20,274 bases of DNA, from the NCBI GenBank assembly GCA_040394735.1, contig JBEBRR010000067.1:1-20274 (forward strand). The letters run 5' to 3'. Position 1 is the stretch's first letter, and each line of letters opens with the position of its first letter. This DNA is from Leadbetterella byssophila_A (GTDB lineage: Bacteria; Bacteroidota; Bacteroidia; Cytophagales; Spirosomataceae). The notes under the pieces are model-generated. The model saw only the letters and a program-made list of their open reading frames with translations. It did not search any database and was not told the DNA's origin. A program made the translations under genes and the position numbers. This document shows positions 6,110 to 14,964 of this stretch, piece by piece.

Positions 6110-8287
6110 ATGCAATACTATGTACAACTCTTCAGTCCTCACGGCCTGATTCGTTATAAAAATGCAGAGATCGGCCGCGACAAAGACACGGGCGGACAGG
6201 TAAAATATGTCCTGGAACTGCTGGAAGCCCTCTCCGTACATCCGGCCATCCGGAAAGTAGATCTTGTTACCCGCAAAATTGCGGATAAACGGGTTTCTCC
6301 GGCCTATTCGGAAGACATTGAAGTGGTCAATGAAAAAGCCCGGATCATACGGATTCAGTGCGGCGGCCTGCAGTATCGTGAAAAAGAGCAGCTCTGGAAT
6401 CACCTCGATGAGTTTATTGACAAAACCATCCGTTTTACCGAAACACAGAATGATATACCGGATGTGATGCACGGTCATTATGCCGACGGCAACTATATTG
6501 CCCGTGAGCTCAGCAAAGTCTTCAATGCCTCTTTCATTGCCACAGGCCATTCGCTGGGCAGGAATAAAAAGGAGATCCTGCTCAGGGAAGGACTTGGTTC
6601 GGAAAAGATAAATGCCCGTTTCAATATGGGAAAACGGATTCTCGAGGAGGAAGAAACCCTGAAGACGGCTGATGCCGTGATCATAAGTACCCGGTATGAG
6701 ATGGATTCGCAATACCGTAACTATGAAAACAGGGCTTCCGCAAAATTTACAGTGATTCCTCCCGGTATCAACCATAGCATTTTCCACCCTTACTATAAAG
6801 CGGCGATGCCGGGCTTTAGCATGACCACCGAGCAGGAACTGGCCCTTTTAAGGATAAATTCAGAAATTGAACGCTTTCTTTTTGCGCCTGAAAAGCCACT
6901 TATTCTTTCTATCGGCAGAGCCGACAAACGTAAAAACTTTGAGACTATCATTACCAGCTATGGCCAGGACAAAGAGCTCCAGACCATGGCCAACCTGGCT
7001 ATTTTTGCCGGAGTGCGGAAAGACATCAGCCTTATGTCTCCCGATGAGCAGGAGACCCTGACCAACCTGCTTCTGCTGATGGACAAATATGATCTCTATG
7101 GCAAAATGGCAATTCCAAAGAAAAATGACCCTTATCATGAAGTGCCCGAGATTTACCGGGTCGCCGCCCGAAAAAAAGGTGTTTTTGTCAATGCCACGCC
7201 GGGTGAAAACTTCGGGCTGACCATCGTTGAAGCCGCCGCCTCCGGGCTGCCTGTGTTAGCCTCCCCTACCGGCGGCCCCAAAGAAATAGTCGAAAATGCC
7301 CGGAACGGGATACTGGTCAATGTAGACGTACCGGAAGACATATCCCATGCCCTTAAAAAGATCATTTCTGACCAGGGCATCTGGGATGAATATTCCCGGA
7401 ACGGAATTATCAGCAGCCGGGAAACCTATTCCTGGGCAGCTCACGCTGACCGCTACATCCGCCTGCTGAATTCCCTGCACGAGGAAGAAAGTGCGGTTCC
7501 CGCACAAAGCTCAGCCTGGGGAAACCGACTGCTCAAAACTTCCGTATTTTTTATCTCCGATCTCGACGGAACCCTCATTGAAGGGAAAGATGCTCCCGGC
7601 CTGCCTGAGCTCGTAAAATACCTTAAAGAAAATCAAATCATCTTCGGCCTGTCTACCGGCAGGAATGTGGCCATGACCCGCGAAGCCCTGAAAATGCACC
7701 CTCTCCTTGCTTCCGCTGATATCTTTATCTGTTCGGTAGGTACCGAGATATATTATACTCCGGATTTCCTGCCCGATCGGGGCTGGGAAAAACATATCCG
7801 GTTTCAGTGGAACCGTGAGAAGCTGAAAGAACTGCTGAAAGACTATCCCGGCATCCGGTTACAGGAAGAGGAAGCACAAACACCCTTTAAATTAAGCTAC
7901 TACGTTAACGAAGATTTCGGTGACGACCAGCTGGCCGACATGTATCACCTCATTGACCGCCACCGCTTACGTGCTAAACTGTTTCTTACCGATAATCATC
8001 ATCTTGACCTCGTTCCGCCCCGGGCCGGAAAAGGCAAAGCGCTTCATTACCTGGGTTATAAATGGAAAAAAGACATCCGGAATTTCCTGGTTTCCGGTAA
8101 CGGCGGAAACGACCTGGGCATGCTGGGAGGACGCACCAACGGCATAGTGGTAAGCAATCACAGTCCTGAACTGGTAGTTCTGAAAGAAAACCCCAATGTT
8201 TATTTCGCTTCCACTCCTCTTGCCGAAGGCGTGATGGAAGGGATCCTCCATTACTTTAATACCAAAAAGCACCTTTCAGGAAAGTAA
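6110..8287 (+). CDS. Sucrose-phosphate synthase / phosphatase-like bidomain protein
   Basis: Residues 1-455 form a GT-B, GT4-type glycosyltransferase: the donor/acceptor loop GRDKDTGGQ (22-30), ATGHSLGRNK (144-153, the SPS form), the phosphate-binding RADKRKN (270-276) and the E-x7-E pair E366/E374. Residues 475-725 form a HAD-IIB domain like sucrose-phosphate phosphatase: motif I DLDGT (D484, D486), motif II ST at 515-516, and K641 in AGKGKAL. Motif IV reads GNGGND (663-668), so the first aspartate expected in GDxxND is N664. Length and layout match the bidomainal cyanobacterial SPS (about 720 residues). The likely reaction is UDP- or ADP-glucose plus fructose-6-phosphate to sucrose-6-phosphate, with possible dephosphorylation; sucrose as a compatible solute is inference. 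Mannosylfructose-phosphate synthase is the main alternative, as the two families share these motifs. Confidence 0.85.
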   Translation: MQYYVQLFSPHGLIRYKNAEIGRDKDTGGQVKYVLELLEALSVHPAIRKVDLVTRKIADKRVSPAYSEDIEVVNEKARIIRIQCGGLQYREKEQLWNHLDEFIDKTIRFTETQNDIPDVMHGHYADGNYIARELSKVFNASFIATGHSLGRNKKEILLREGLGSEKINARFNMGKRILEEEETLKTADAVIISTRYEMDSQYRNYENRASAKFTVIPPGINHSIFHPYYKAAMPGFSMTTEQELALLRINSEIERFLFAPEKPLILSIGRADKRKNFETIITSYGQDKELQTMANLAIFAGVRKDISLMSPDEQETLTNLLLLMDKYDLYGKMAIPKKNDPYHEVPEIYRVAARKKGVFVNATPGENFGLTIVEAAASGLPVLASPTGGPKEIVENARNGILVNVDVPEDISHALKKIISDQGIWDEYSRNGIISSRETYSWAAHADRYIRLLNSLHEEESAVPAQSSAWGNRLLKTSVFFISDLDGTLIEGKDAPGLPELVKYLKENQIIFGLSTGRNVAMTREALKMHPLLASADIFICSVGTEIYYTPDFLPDRGWEKHIRFQWNREKLKELLKDYPGIRLQEEEAQTPFKLSYYVNEDFGDDQLADMYHLIDRHRLRAKLFLTDNHHLDLVPPRAGKGKALHYLGYKWKKDIRNFLVSGNGGNDLGMLGGRTNGIVVSNHSPELVVLKENPNVYFASTPLAEGVMEGILHYFNTKKHLSGK

Positions 8288-8364
8288 AGGGACTGTGCCG
8301 GATGCCCGGTCAAAATCCACACGTGAATGGTTAAAACATGAGCATCCTGCTTTTTCTCCGGGCT

Positions 8365-8372
8365 TATATTTG
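8365..8372 (+). promoter_or_regulatory. -7 promoter box that decides the GH43 start
   Basis: TATATTTG is an exact TAnnTTTG match. It lies downstream of the first in-frame ATG (8338) but 19 bases upstream of the ATG at 8392, so a transcript from it can only use the later start, which begins a clean signal peptide. No good -33 box is seen. Confidence 0.5.
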
Positions 8373-8391
8373 TATCAGCAAATTTCTCCCG

Positions 8392-11300
8392 ATGACAAGG
8401 GCTGTTCTGATTTTCCTGCTGGGGATTTCCTCAGCCGTATTTTCCCAGGAGTTGAAAAGCCACCAGCAACCCGGCCTCTTTAATCCGCTGGTTCCGGGTT
8501 ATTTCGCCGACCCCACTGTCAAAAAGATCGGGAGCACCTATTATCTTTTTGCCACTACCGACGGAAACGGCTGGGGGGCAGGCCCCTCGCAGGTATGGAT
8601 ATCTGAAGATTTTGTTAACTGGTCGCTTAAGCCCATGAACTGGCCCGATACGCATTGGTACTGGGCTCCGGACATGACACGTGGCTACGACGGCCGCTAC
8701 TACCTCTATTACAGCCAGCCGGTAGAAATATTCGGCGCCTCCTCTGATCAGCCCGTCGGGCCATGGACACCCATGAATCCCGACGACTCGCCGGTCATTC
8801 CCAACTACATGATTCCCGGAGTCATCACTCTCGATGCCCAGACATTTACCGATGACGACGGCAGCCTGTATATGTTCTGGGGTACCTGGGGCATTTACCC
8901 CAACCACGGCTGTGCCGTGGGCCTCCTGAACAAAGACATGAAAACTTTCTCCCGGGTAGAGCTCATTCCCAATACAGTGGCCAAAGACTTCTTTGAAGCT
9001 CCTTTCATGTTCAAAAGAAACGGGATTTATTACCTGATGTATTCTTCCGGGCGCTGCGAAGATCATACCTACCGGGTACAGTATGTAAAAAGCACTTCCG
9101 GACCTTTCGGCCCGTACGAATACCCGGCGCATAATCCTGTACTGGTAACCAATGAAGACGGCAGTGTTCACGGGCCGGGGCACCACAGCATTCTGCAGGA
9201 AGGTAACCAATATTATATCGTATATCACCGGCACAATAACCCGAATTCCGGAGGCGGATTCCACCGCCAGCTCGCGGCCGATAAAATGGTCTTTGATGAG
9301 AAGGGTGATATCATTAACATCATCCCCACACACAAAGGCATTGGGTTCCTGGCAAAAAATACACTCCCCTACACCAACCTGGCTTCCGGCAAAACCGTAA
9401 CGGCCTCTTCAGAATACAGCGCCGACTTCCGTGCCTGCTTTGCAGCTGACGACAACAACGGCACGCTCTGGAGAGCCCGTGACAACATGAACCCGGCCTG
9501 GTTGCAGATAGACCTTGGAGAAGTACGTCAGGTCAGAACCATTCTTACCCAGTTTGAATACGCTACCTGGTACTATGAATATCTTATTGAATATTCCGAA
9601 GACGGCAAAAGCTGGAAAACCTATGCGGACAAAAGAAATAACCGGCGCTGGGGCAGTCCGCTGGCCGATTTCGGCAATGCCCGGATGCGGCATATCCGGA
9701 TTCATATTTTTGACACCCAGGTCCCCGGCCTCCCTAAAGGAATCTGGAATGTCAAAGTTTATGCAGAAAAAGCAGACGGCGAATTCTATACCTCAGACCG
9801 GCAGGAAGCTACGGAAAAACCGGCACAAAAAGGCCTTCTGATCGATCTCAGCGCCACCGGCCGGCTTCCCGGCGAATCCGTGAAAGAGATTCCTAACCAG
9901 GGAGAGCTCAAAGGAGCCTTCCGTTCCGCGCAGGCGGCTTATACCGATGTCATCCAGGGAAAAAAATGCTTTGTCATTACAGATAATAACCACTTCATTT
10001 CCGACTTCCGGGTGCCCGCTTCCCTCTCCGGAAACAGTAGCTATACCGTGGTGCTTGACGTGCTCAATCCGGAGATCGGGCGGCATGAACCCTTCCTGTC
10101 GTGGTCTTCAGGCCGTCATGACATCACCCTGGCCGAATTCGGTTACGGTGCTGATCCCGGCAAAGGGGCCATCACTCACGGTGCCTGGCCGGACATGCCC
10201 TATAAAAAACTGCCGGAAGCCGGAAAATGGCATCGCATTGCAATCACTTTTGACGGTTATTTGGAAAAAATATGGGTAGACGGCGGGCTGGTCAGCGAAA
10301 CCAATAAAATGTTATTCGTCAGAAAAGCAGAACACTTCCTGCTGGGTACGGATTTCCTTCGTGAAAACTTCTTTGACGGAGCCATTGCTGCCCTGAAAGT
10401 GTATGACCGGGCGCTGGAAAAAGAAGATATCTTCCTGCCGGAAAATTCCGCTGAGGCCCCGCCCTGGTATTTTTCCGCTACCGACCTTGACTACCATACG
10501 ACTCAGCCCTGGCCCAACCGCGGAACAAAGGGCGGAACAGGTACCCCTGCCCGGGCAACCGATTTTAAAGGCAGGCAAAGTGTGATCTTTCCCGGGGGCA
10601 TTGACCCTGATGCGCTGGCCTGCCTGTCAGCTCACCCGGCGGCTCACCTTACCTTCCAGGCCTCCCCCGTCTCCGGCCTGTCTGACCTGTACAGGCTACA
10701 GATTTTGAAAAAAGAAGATAAGCCGGGAGAATGGTACACGGTCACGGTAAACGGTTCCGGCAGCTTTACCGTAAACGGCATACCCCGGAAAGGCACTCTT
10801 CCTCTCTCCGGGCTCAGCCTGAACCATACGGCTGTGAGCCGCTGGATCATCTCCGGAGACCGGAATCTTCACACCATCTGGCAAAAGGGCAAAACGCTGC
10901 CGGCAATGGACAATGCTCTTATAAAAGCAGCAGAAAGTGAGCCCGGCCAGATCCTGGCGGTCTGGAACGGCCCTACCCGGCCCGGTCTCCGCTATTATTT
11001 CTCCAATGGAAAAAACAGCAGCGGGTGGATCAATAAACCGCATTACCTTTTTCAGCAGGCCGATCCTGCGGCTCCTTTTACTGTAAAGATCCGCAACCTG
11101 CACGGGAATGTCAGCGAAGAAGCGGATTTCAACAGACAACTGCCGCAGCGCATCCTGCTTTCTCCTGACCTGGGCAGCGACAAAGATCTGCTTCGCGGAG
11201 AAAAAACGGAATTCTGGACAGACCACCTGGTCTATTCCGATACCGATACGCTTCAGGCGGATATCCGGCAGGAAAATAACGGCATCCGGCTTCAGTCGGT

Positions 11301-11787
11301 GCATTCTTCCTGGAGCGGGCACGGCAAAAAAGGGCCTTTCCTGTATAAAACGGTAGAAGGTGACTTTACCTTTACCGCTGAACTCAGTGACCTGGTGGGC
11401 CTCCGGGAAAAGCGGAATACTTCTGCTGAAGCAGGCATCATGATAAGGAATCCCGGCCACCTGAAAGAGAACCATCTTCAGAACACCATACTCACCGGCT
11501 GGAATATCGGCAATATGACTACCCACACCCATAACGGCAGAAGAACCCAGAAAAACAACGGGGCTGCCTGGAACTACATGCCCTTTCTGCAAATCCAGAA
11601 AACGGGAGACACCTTCTACCTGCGGGCGAGCCATGACGGTAAAAACTGGGTGGAATTGCCCGGCTCCCCGGTTATCAACCCGGAACTCTCCGGTGGCCCG
11701 CTGACCGTGGGCCTCTTCCAGGCCTCCAATAACAATGTCACCGGCTTCGGTACTTTCCGGAATATCCGGCTTTGGGTCAACCGCTGA
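8392..11787 (+). CDS. Secreted multidomain glycoside hydrolase, family 43
   Basis: I start at 8392 (1131 residues) rather than 8338: this ATG begins a textbook signal peptide ending SSAVFSQ, and a -7 box lies between the two starts. Domains: a five-bladed propeller GH43 module (about 30-320) with D40 in YFADPT as base, D148 in TLDAQ as modulator, E202 in FFEAPF as acid, and GPGHH at 261-265; a discoidin or CBM32-like F5/8 C domain (328-457); a LamG-like concanavalin fold (480-682) with GKWHRIAITFDG; an unassigned stretch (690-935); and a C-terminal beta-sandwich (940-1131) resembling the xylosidase C-terminal or DUF1349 type. GH43 enzymes act mainly on arabinose-, xylose- or galactose-containing side chains; the exact substrate cannot be read here. 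It precedes susC/susD on the same strand, separated by a stem-loop, so it probably works with that transporter. Confidence 0.9.
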   Translation: MTRAVLIFLLGISSAVFSQELKSHQQPGLFNPLVPGYFADPTVKKIGSTYYLFATTDGNGWGAGPSQVWISEDFVNWSLKPMNWPDTHWYWAPDMTRGYDGRYYLYYSQPVEIFGASSDQPVGPWTPMNPDDSPVIPNYMIPGVITLDAQTFTDDDGSLYMFWGTWGIYPNHGCAVGLLNKDMKTFSRVELIPNTVAKDFFEAPFMFKRNGIYYLMYSSGRCEDHTYRVQYVKSTSGPFGPYEYPAHNPVLVTNEDGSVHGPGHHSILQEGNQYYIVYHRHNNPNSGGGFHRQLAADKMVFDEKGDIINIIPTHKGIGFLAKNTLPYTNLASGKTVTASSEYSADFRACFAADDNNGTLWRARDNMNPAWLQIDLGEVRQVRTILTQFEYATWYYEYLIEYSEDGKSWKTYADKRNNRRWGSPLADFGNARMRHIRIHIFDTQVPGLPKGIWNVKVYAEKADGEFYTSDRQEATEKPAQKGLLIDLSATGRLPGESVKEIPNQGELKGAFRSAQAAYTDVIQGKKCFVITDNNHFISDFRVPASLSGNSSYTVVLDVLNPEIGRHEPFLSWSSGRHDITLAEFGYGADPGKGAITHGAWPDMPYKKLPEAGKWHRIAITFDGYLEKIWVDGGLVSETNKMLFVRKAEHFLLGTDFLRENFFDGAIAALKVYDRALEKEDIFLPENSAEAPPWYFSATDLDYHTTQPWPNRGTKGGTGTPARATDFKGRQSVIFPGGIDPDALACLSAHPAAHLTFQASPVSGLSDLYRLQILKKEDKPGEWYTVTVNGSGSFTVNGIPRKGTLPLSGLSLNHTAVSRWIISGDRNLHTIWQKGKTLPAMDNALIKAAESEPGQILAVWNGPTRPGLRYYFSNGKNSSGWINKPHYLFQQADPAAPFTVKIRNLHGNVSEEADFNRQLPQRILLSPDLGSDKDLLRGEKTEFWTDHLVYSDTDTLQADIRQENNGIRLQSVHSSWSGHGKKGPFLYKTVEGDFTFTAELSDLVGLREKRNTSAEAGIMIRNPGHLKENHLQNTILTGWNIGNMTTHTHNGRRTQKNNGAAWNYMPFLQIQKTGDTFYLRASHDGKNWVELPGSPVINPELSGGPLTVGLFQASNNNVTGFGTFRNIRLWVNR

Positions 11788-11847
11788 ACCCTACCGGGGA
11801 AGAAAACAGATTTTAACCATTCCTGCGCACATCTTAACCTCCTATAA

Positions 11848-11878
11848 AACAGCAACTTTACAATATTAAGTTGCTGTT
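11848..11878. terminator. Stem-loop between GH43 and susC
   Basis: AACAGCAACTT (11848-11858) and AAGTTGCTGTT (11868-11878) are perfect 11-base complements around a 9-base AT-rich loop, flanked further out by TTAACC/GGTTAA (11834-11839 and 11896-11901). A short AAATTTT follows. It probably ends the GH43 transcript; a regulatory dyad ahead of susC is the alternative. Confidence 0.55.
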
Positions 11879-11936
11879 AAATTTTGGTATTCATTGGTTA
11901 AAATGCGCAGAGCAAGCCTCACCATTTTCAAGGAAT

Positions 11937-11968
11937 TTTGTTCAACTCAAACCATTCGGGTTCGATTC
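11937..11968 (+). promoter_or_regulatory. Weak candidate susC promoter
   Basis: TTTG at 11937-11940 is followed 20 bases later by TTCGATTC, which shares only part of TAnnTTTG. The spacing and the resulting short leader (about 20 bases before 11992) fit the pattern of the window, but the -7 box is poor. Confidence 0.22.
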
Positions 11969-11991
11969 AATTAACCTAAAAAATTTTTACT

Positions 11992-14937
11992 ATGAACAAA
12001 AACCTTACAGTTTGCCTGCTCCTGTTCTTAATGGCGCTCCCCTGGACAGCGTTTTCCCAGGAGACTACCTTAACGGGTACCGTCAAGGACCAGGAAGGAA
12101 AACCCATCGAAATAGCTATGGTGGGTATTAAAAATACCAGTACCCATACCTACACAGATGCCGAAGGAAAATTCTCTATCCGTTACGGGGCAAATGCGGT
12201 TCTGGTGGTATCTGCCATCGGCTATGACAAAACAGAAATTGCCCTGGCCAATCAGAGAACACTTGACATTACTTTAACCGGGGGCAACTCCCTTGATGAG
12301 CTGGTGGTGGTAGGTTACGGTACACAGAGAAAAGGCGATATCACCAGCTCGGTGGCCAGTGTAAAATCAGAAGATTTCCTGAAAGGCACTGTCCGTGATG
12401 CTGCCCAGCTGATCCAGGGAAAGGTAGCCGGCTTACGGATTACCACGCCCAGCGGCGACCCCAATGCCACTACCCAGATCAACCTCAGGGGACTTAACTC
12501 TATCAACGGCTCCCAAAATCCGCTGGTGATCGTAGACGGTGTTCCCGGCAATATCACCACCGTGGCGCCGGAAGACATTGAATCTATCGATGTACTGAAA
12601 GACGGCTCCGCAGCTGCTATTTACGGTACACGGGCTACCGGCGGAGTGATCCTGATTACTACCCGCAAAAACAAAAACGCGGACAACCGGGCTACCGTGG
12701 AATACAATACCTATGTTAACCAGCAACGTATCTTCCGGAAACCGGAAATGATGGATGCTTCAGACTACCGGCGGCTCATTTCCCAGGGATATGCCTATGA
12801 AGACCTGGGCGGAAGCACTAACTGGATTGATGAAGTGCTTCAGAACCCGGTTAGCCAGAACCATAACCTGGCTTTCTTCGGCGGTAACTATAAAACCAAC
12901 TTCACCGGATCGCTGAACTACCGTGACTGGGAGGGAATCATGATCAAAACCGGCCAGCAGCGGGTTTCGCTTCGCGCCGATCTGAACCACGAAATGTTTG
13001 ACGGAAAAGTAAAAACCAATATCCAGGTTATCAATACCTCTGCCAGATCCAACCAGGGCGGCGCCGGAGGATGGGCATGGAGGCAGGCCATGATCCGTAA
13101 CCCGACAGACGTTATCCAAAACGCTGACGGCACCTGGAAGGAAAGCAATGCCTACATGTATGATAATCCCCTGGGCATCATTCATGAAACCATCAATGAT
13201 AACAAAAGCAAGGAAGCACGTTTCAGCGGGTCAGTAGACTACCGCCCCATCAAAGACCTCAGCTTCAAAATGATGGCTTCACGCGTACAGACAGATAATA
13301 TCTACGGAAACTCCACTACTTTCCGGCACGTGAACACCACCAAAAACAACCTGAACGGCACGGCCAACCGTTCTACGGGAGCAGGAACAGAGAACCTCCT
13401 GGAGCTGACCACCAATTACATGAAGACATTTGACCGGCACCGGGTGACTCTGCTGGGCGGCTACAGCTGGCAGGACTATACAGGCGAATCTTTCAACGTC
13501 TATAACTTTGACTTTCCCACAGACGCCTATTCCTATAACCGGATCGAGGCCGGTACAGCGCTGCAGAGGGGTCTGGCTACCATGGGAAGCTATAAGAGCA
13601 AATGGCAGCTGGCCGGTTTCTTTGCCCGGGTGAACTATATTTTTAACGACAAATACATGGTAATGGCCAGTGTAAGACGCGAAGGTTCTTCCACTTTCGG
13701 GGAAAACAACCAATGGGGTACTTTCCCTGCCTTCTCCCTCGGCTGGAATATCGCCAATGAAGAATTCCTGCGCTCCGGCTCCACCATTTCCCAGCTTAAG
13801 CTAAGGGCCGGTGTGGGTGTAACAGGTACCATTGCCTCCTCCCCGTACCAGTCGCAGATCAGCTATAACTTTGCCCAGAGCCAGGGGGCTTTCATCGGCG
13901 GCAAATGGGTTCCCGGCTTTATTCCGGCCCGTAACTTTAACCCTGATCTGCGCTGGGAAAAGAAAACAGAATGGAACATCGGTCTGGATTTCGGAATTCT
14001 TAAAAACCGAATCAGAGGTTCGGTAGACTACTATACCCGTACCGTGAATGACCTGCTCTACAACTTCAGCGTGCCGGTTCCGCCTTACCTGACCAGCAAT
14101 ATGATGCTGAATGCGGGATCCATGGAAAACTCCGGACTTGAATTCCTGTTGAATATCAATGCCGTACGAAATAAAAGCTTCCAGTGGAACACCAACCTCA
14201 CCTTTTCTACCAATAAGAATAAGCTGATTGATCTTTCCAATGATCAGTTCGAGGTAACTTCTCCCTTCTTTGATGCCGGCCATACCGGGGAGCCTATTCA
14301 GGTAAGCACACACCGCGTACAGGTGGGCGGACCTATCGGGCAGTTCTTTGTGCTCAAAAGCGTAGGAGTAGACGACAACGGCAAATGGCTGGTAGAAAAC
14401 CAGAACGGCGAAGTGATCCCTATTGCCCAGGCTACTCCGGCTGACCGCCAGTTCTACGGCAATGGTATTCCGAAATTCCTCCTGGGATGGAATAACACCC
14501 TGAACTATCAGCGCTTTGACATGACGGTGAACTTCCGCGGGGCATTCGGGCATGATATCCTGAACATGCAACGGCTCTATTATGAAAACCCGGTAAACAA
14601 AGCGTATAACGTGCTGAAAACCGCTTATGATCCGGTATATGGCAAAGAACTTAAGAATGACCTGGTATACGTATCCCACTATATCGAAAAAGGAGATTAT
14701 CTTAAGCTGGACAACGTAACCCTGGGCTACACCCTTCCTGCCAAAGCCATAAAGGGAATCAATAACCTGAGAGTTTACGGGTCTGTTCTGAACTTCCTGA
14801 CCTTCACCGGCTACAAAGGTATTGATCCTGAAGGGGTGAGCTATACCGGTGATTTCACCTTTGCACCGGGCATTGACCACCGGGATAAATACCCGAACAC
14901 GCGTACGTACACCCTGGGATTAAATGTTTCATTTTAA
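11992..14937 (+). CDS. susC: SusC/RagA-type TonB-dependent outer-membrane transporter
   Basis: SusC proteins import oligosaccharides through the outer membrane with energy from TonB. The 981-residue protein has the standard order: signal peptide (1-23, ending AFSQ); a carboxypeptidase-regulatory-like beta-sandwich (about 25-97, LTGTVKDQEGKPI); a TonB-box region DELVVVGYGTQRKGD (102-116) characteristic of SusC; a plug (to about 226) with LRGLNSINGSQNPLVIVDG around 165-183 and IESIDVLKDGSAAAIYG around 196-212; and a barrel ending LGLNVSF with terminal Phe for assembly by BAM. Start choice is set by the signal peptide. susD follows 27 bases later, and the pair is the core of a polysaccharide utilisation locus with the GH43 enzyme upstream. 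No sigma/anti-sigma or hybrid two-component regulator lies beside it. The substrate is unknown. Confidence 0.95.
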   Translation: MNKNLTVCLLLFLMALPWTAFSQETTLTGTVKDQEGKPIEIAMVGIKNTSTHTYTDAEGKFSIRYGANAVLVVSAIGYDKTEIALANQRTLDITLTGGNSLDELVVVGYGTQRKGDITSSVASVKSEDFLKGTVRDAAQLIQGKVAGLRITTPSGDPNATTQINLRGLNSINGSQNPLVIVDGVPGNITTVAPEDIESIDVLKDGSAAAIYGTRATGGVILITTRKNKNADNRATVEYNTYVNQQRIFRKPEMMDASDYRRLISQGYAYEDLGGSTNWIDEVLQNPVSQNHNLAFFGGNYKTNFTGSLNYRDWEGIMIKTGQQRVSLRADLNHEMFDGKVKTNIQVINTSARSNQGGAGGWAWRQAMIRNPTDVIQNADGTWKESNAYMYDNPLGIIHETINDNKSKEARFSGSVDYRPIKDLSFKMMASRVQTDNIYGNSTTFRHVNTTKNNLNGTANRSTGAGTENLLELTTNYMKTFDRHRVTLLGGYSWQDYTGESFNVYNFDFPTDAYSYNRIEAGTALQRGLATMGSYKSKWQLAGFFARVNYIFNDKYMVMASVRREGSSTFGENNQWGTFPAFSLGWNIANEEFLRSGSTISQLKLRAGVGVTGTIASSPYQSQISYNFAQSQGAFIGGKWVPGFIPARNFNPDLRWEKKTEWNIGLDFGILKNRIRGSVDYYTRTVNDLLYNFSVPVPPYLTSNMMLNAGSMENSGLEFLLNINAVRNKSFQWNTNLTFSTNKNKLIDLSNDQFEVTSPFFDAGHTGEPIQVSTHRVQVGGPIGQFFVLKSVGVDDNGKWLVENQNGEVIPIAQATPADRQFYGNGIPKFLLGWNNTLNYQRFDMTVNFRGAFGHDILNMQRLYYENPVNKAYNVLKTAYDPVYGKELKNDLVYVSHYIEKGDYLKLDNVTLGYTLPAKAIKGINNLRVYGSVLNFLTFTGYKGIDPEGVSYTGDFTFAPGIDHRDKYPNTRTYTLGLNVSF

Positions 14938-14964
14938 TTAACAAATTCCCGAAACCGAATTCAA

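Noticed and set aside
8431..9333. Minus-strand ORF of 300 codons opposite the GH43 catalytic domain
   Set aside because: The + strand holds all GH43 catalytic residues in this stretch, and the antisense product looks like nothing known.
10696..11634. Minus-strand ORF of 312 codons opposite the C-terminal part of the GH43 gene
   Set aside because: Antisense to a continuous beta-rich reading frame; no motif or promoter.
11871..12131. Plus-strand ORF of 86 codons over the susC start
   Set aside because: Out of frame with the susC signal peptide; no homology by eye.
13801..14880. Minus-strand ORF of 359 codons opposite susC
   Set aside because: Antisense shadow of the barrel-coding part of a clear SusC; no family motifs.
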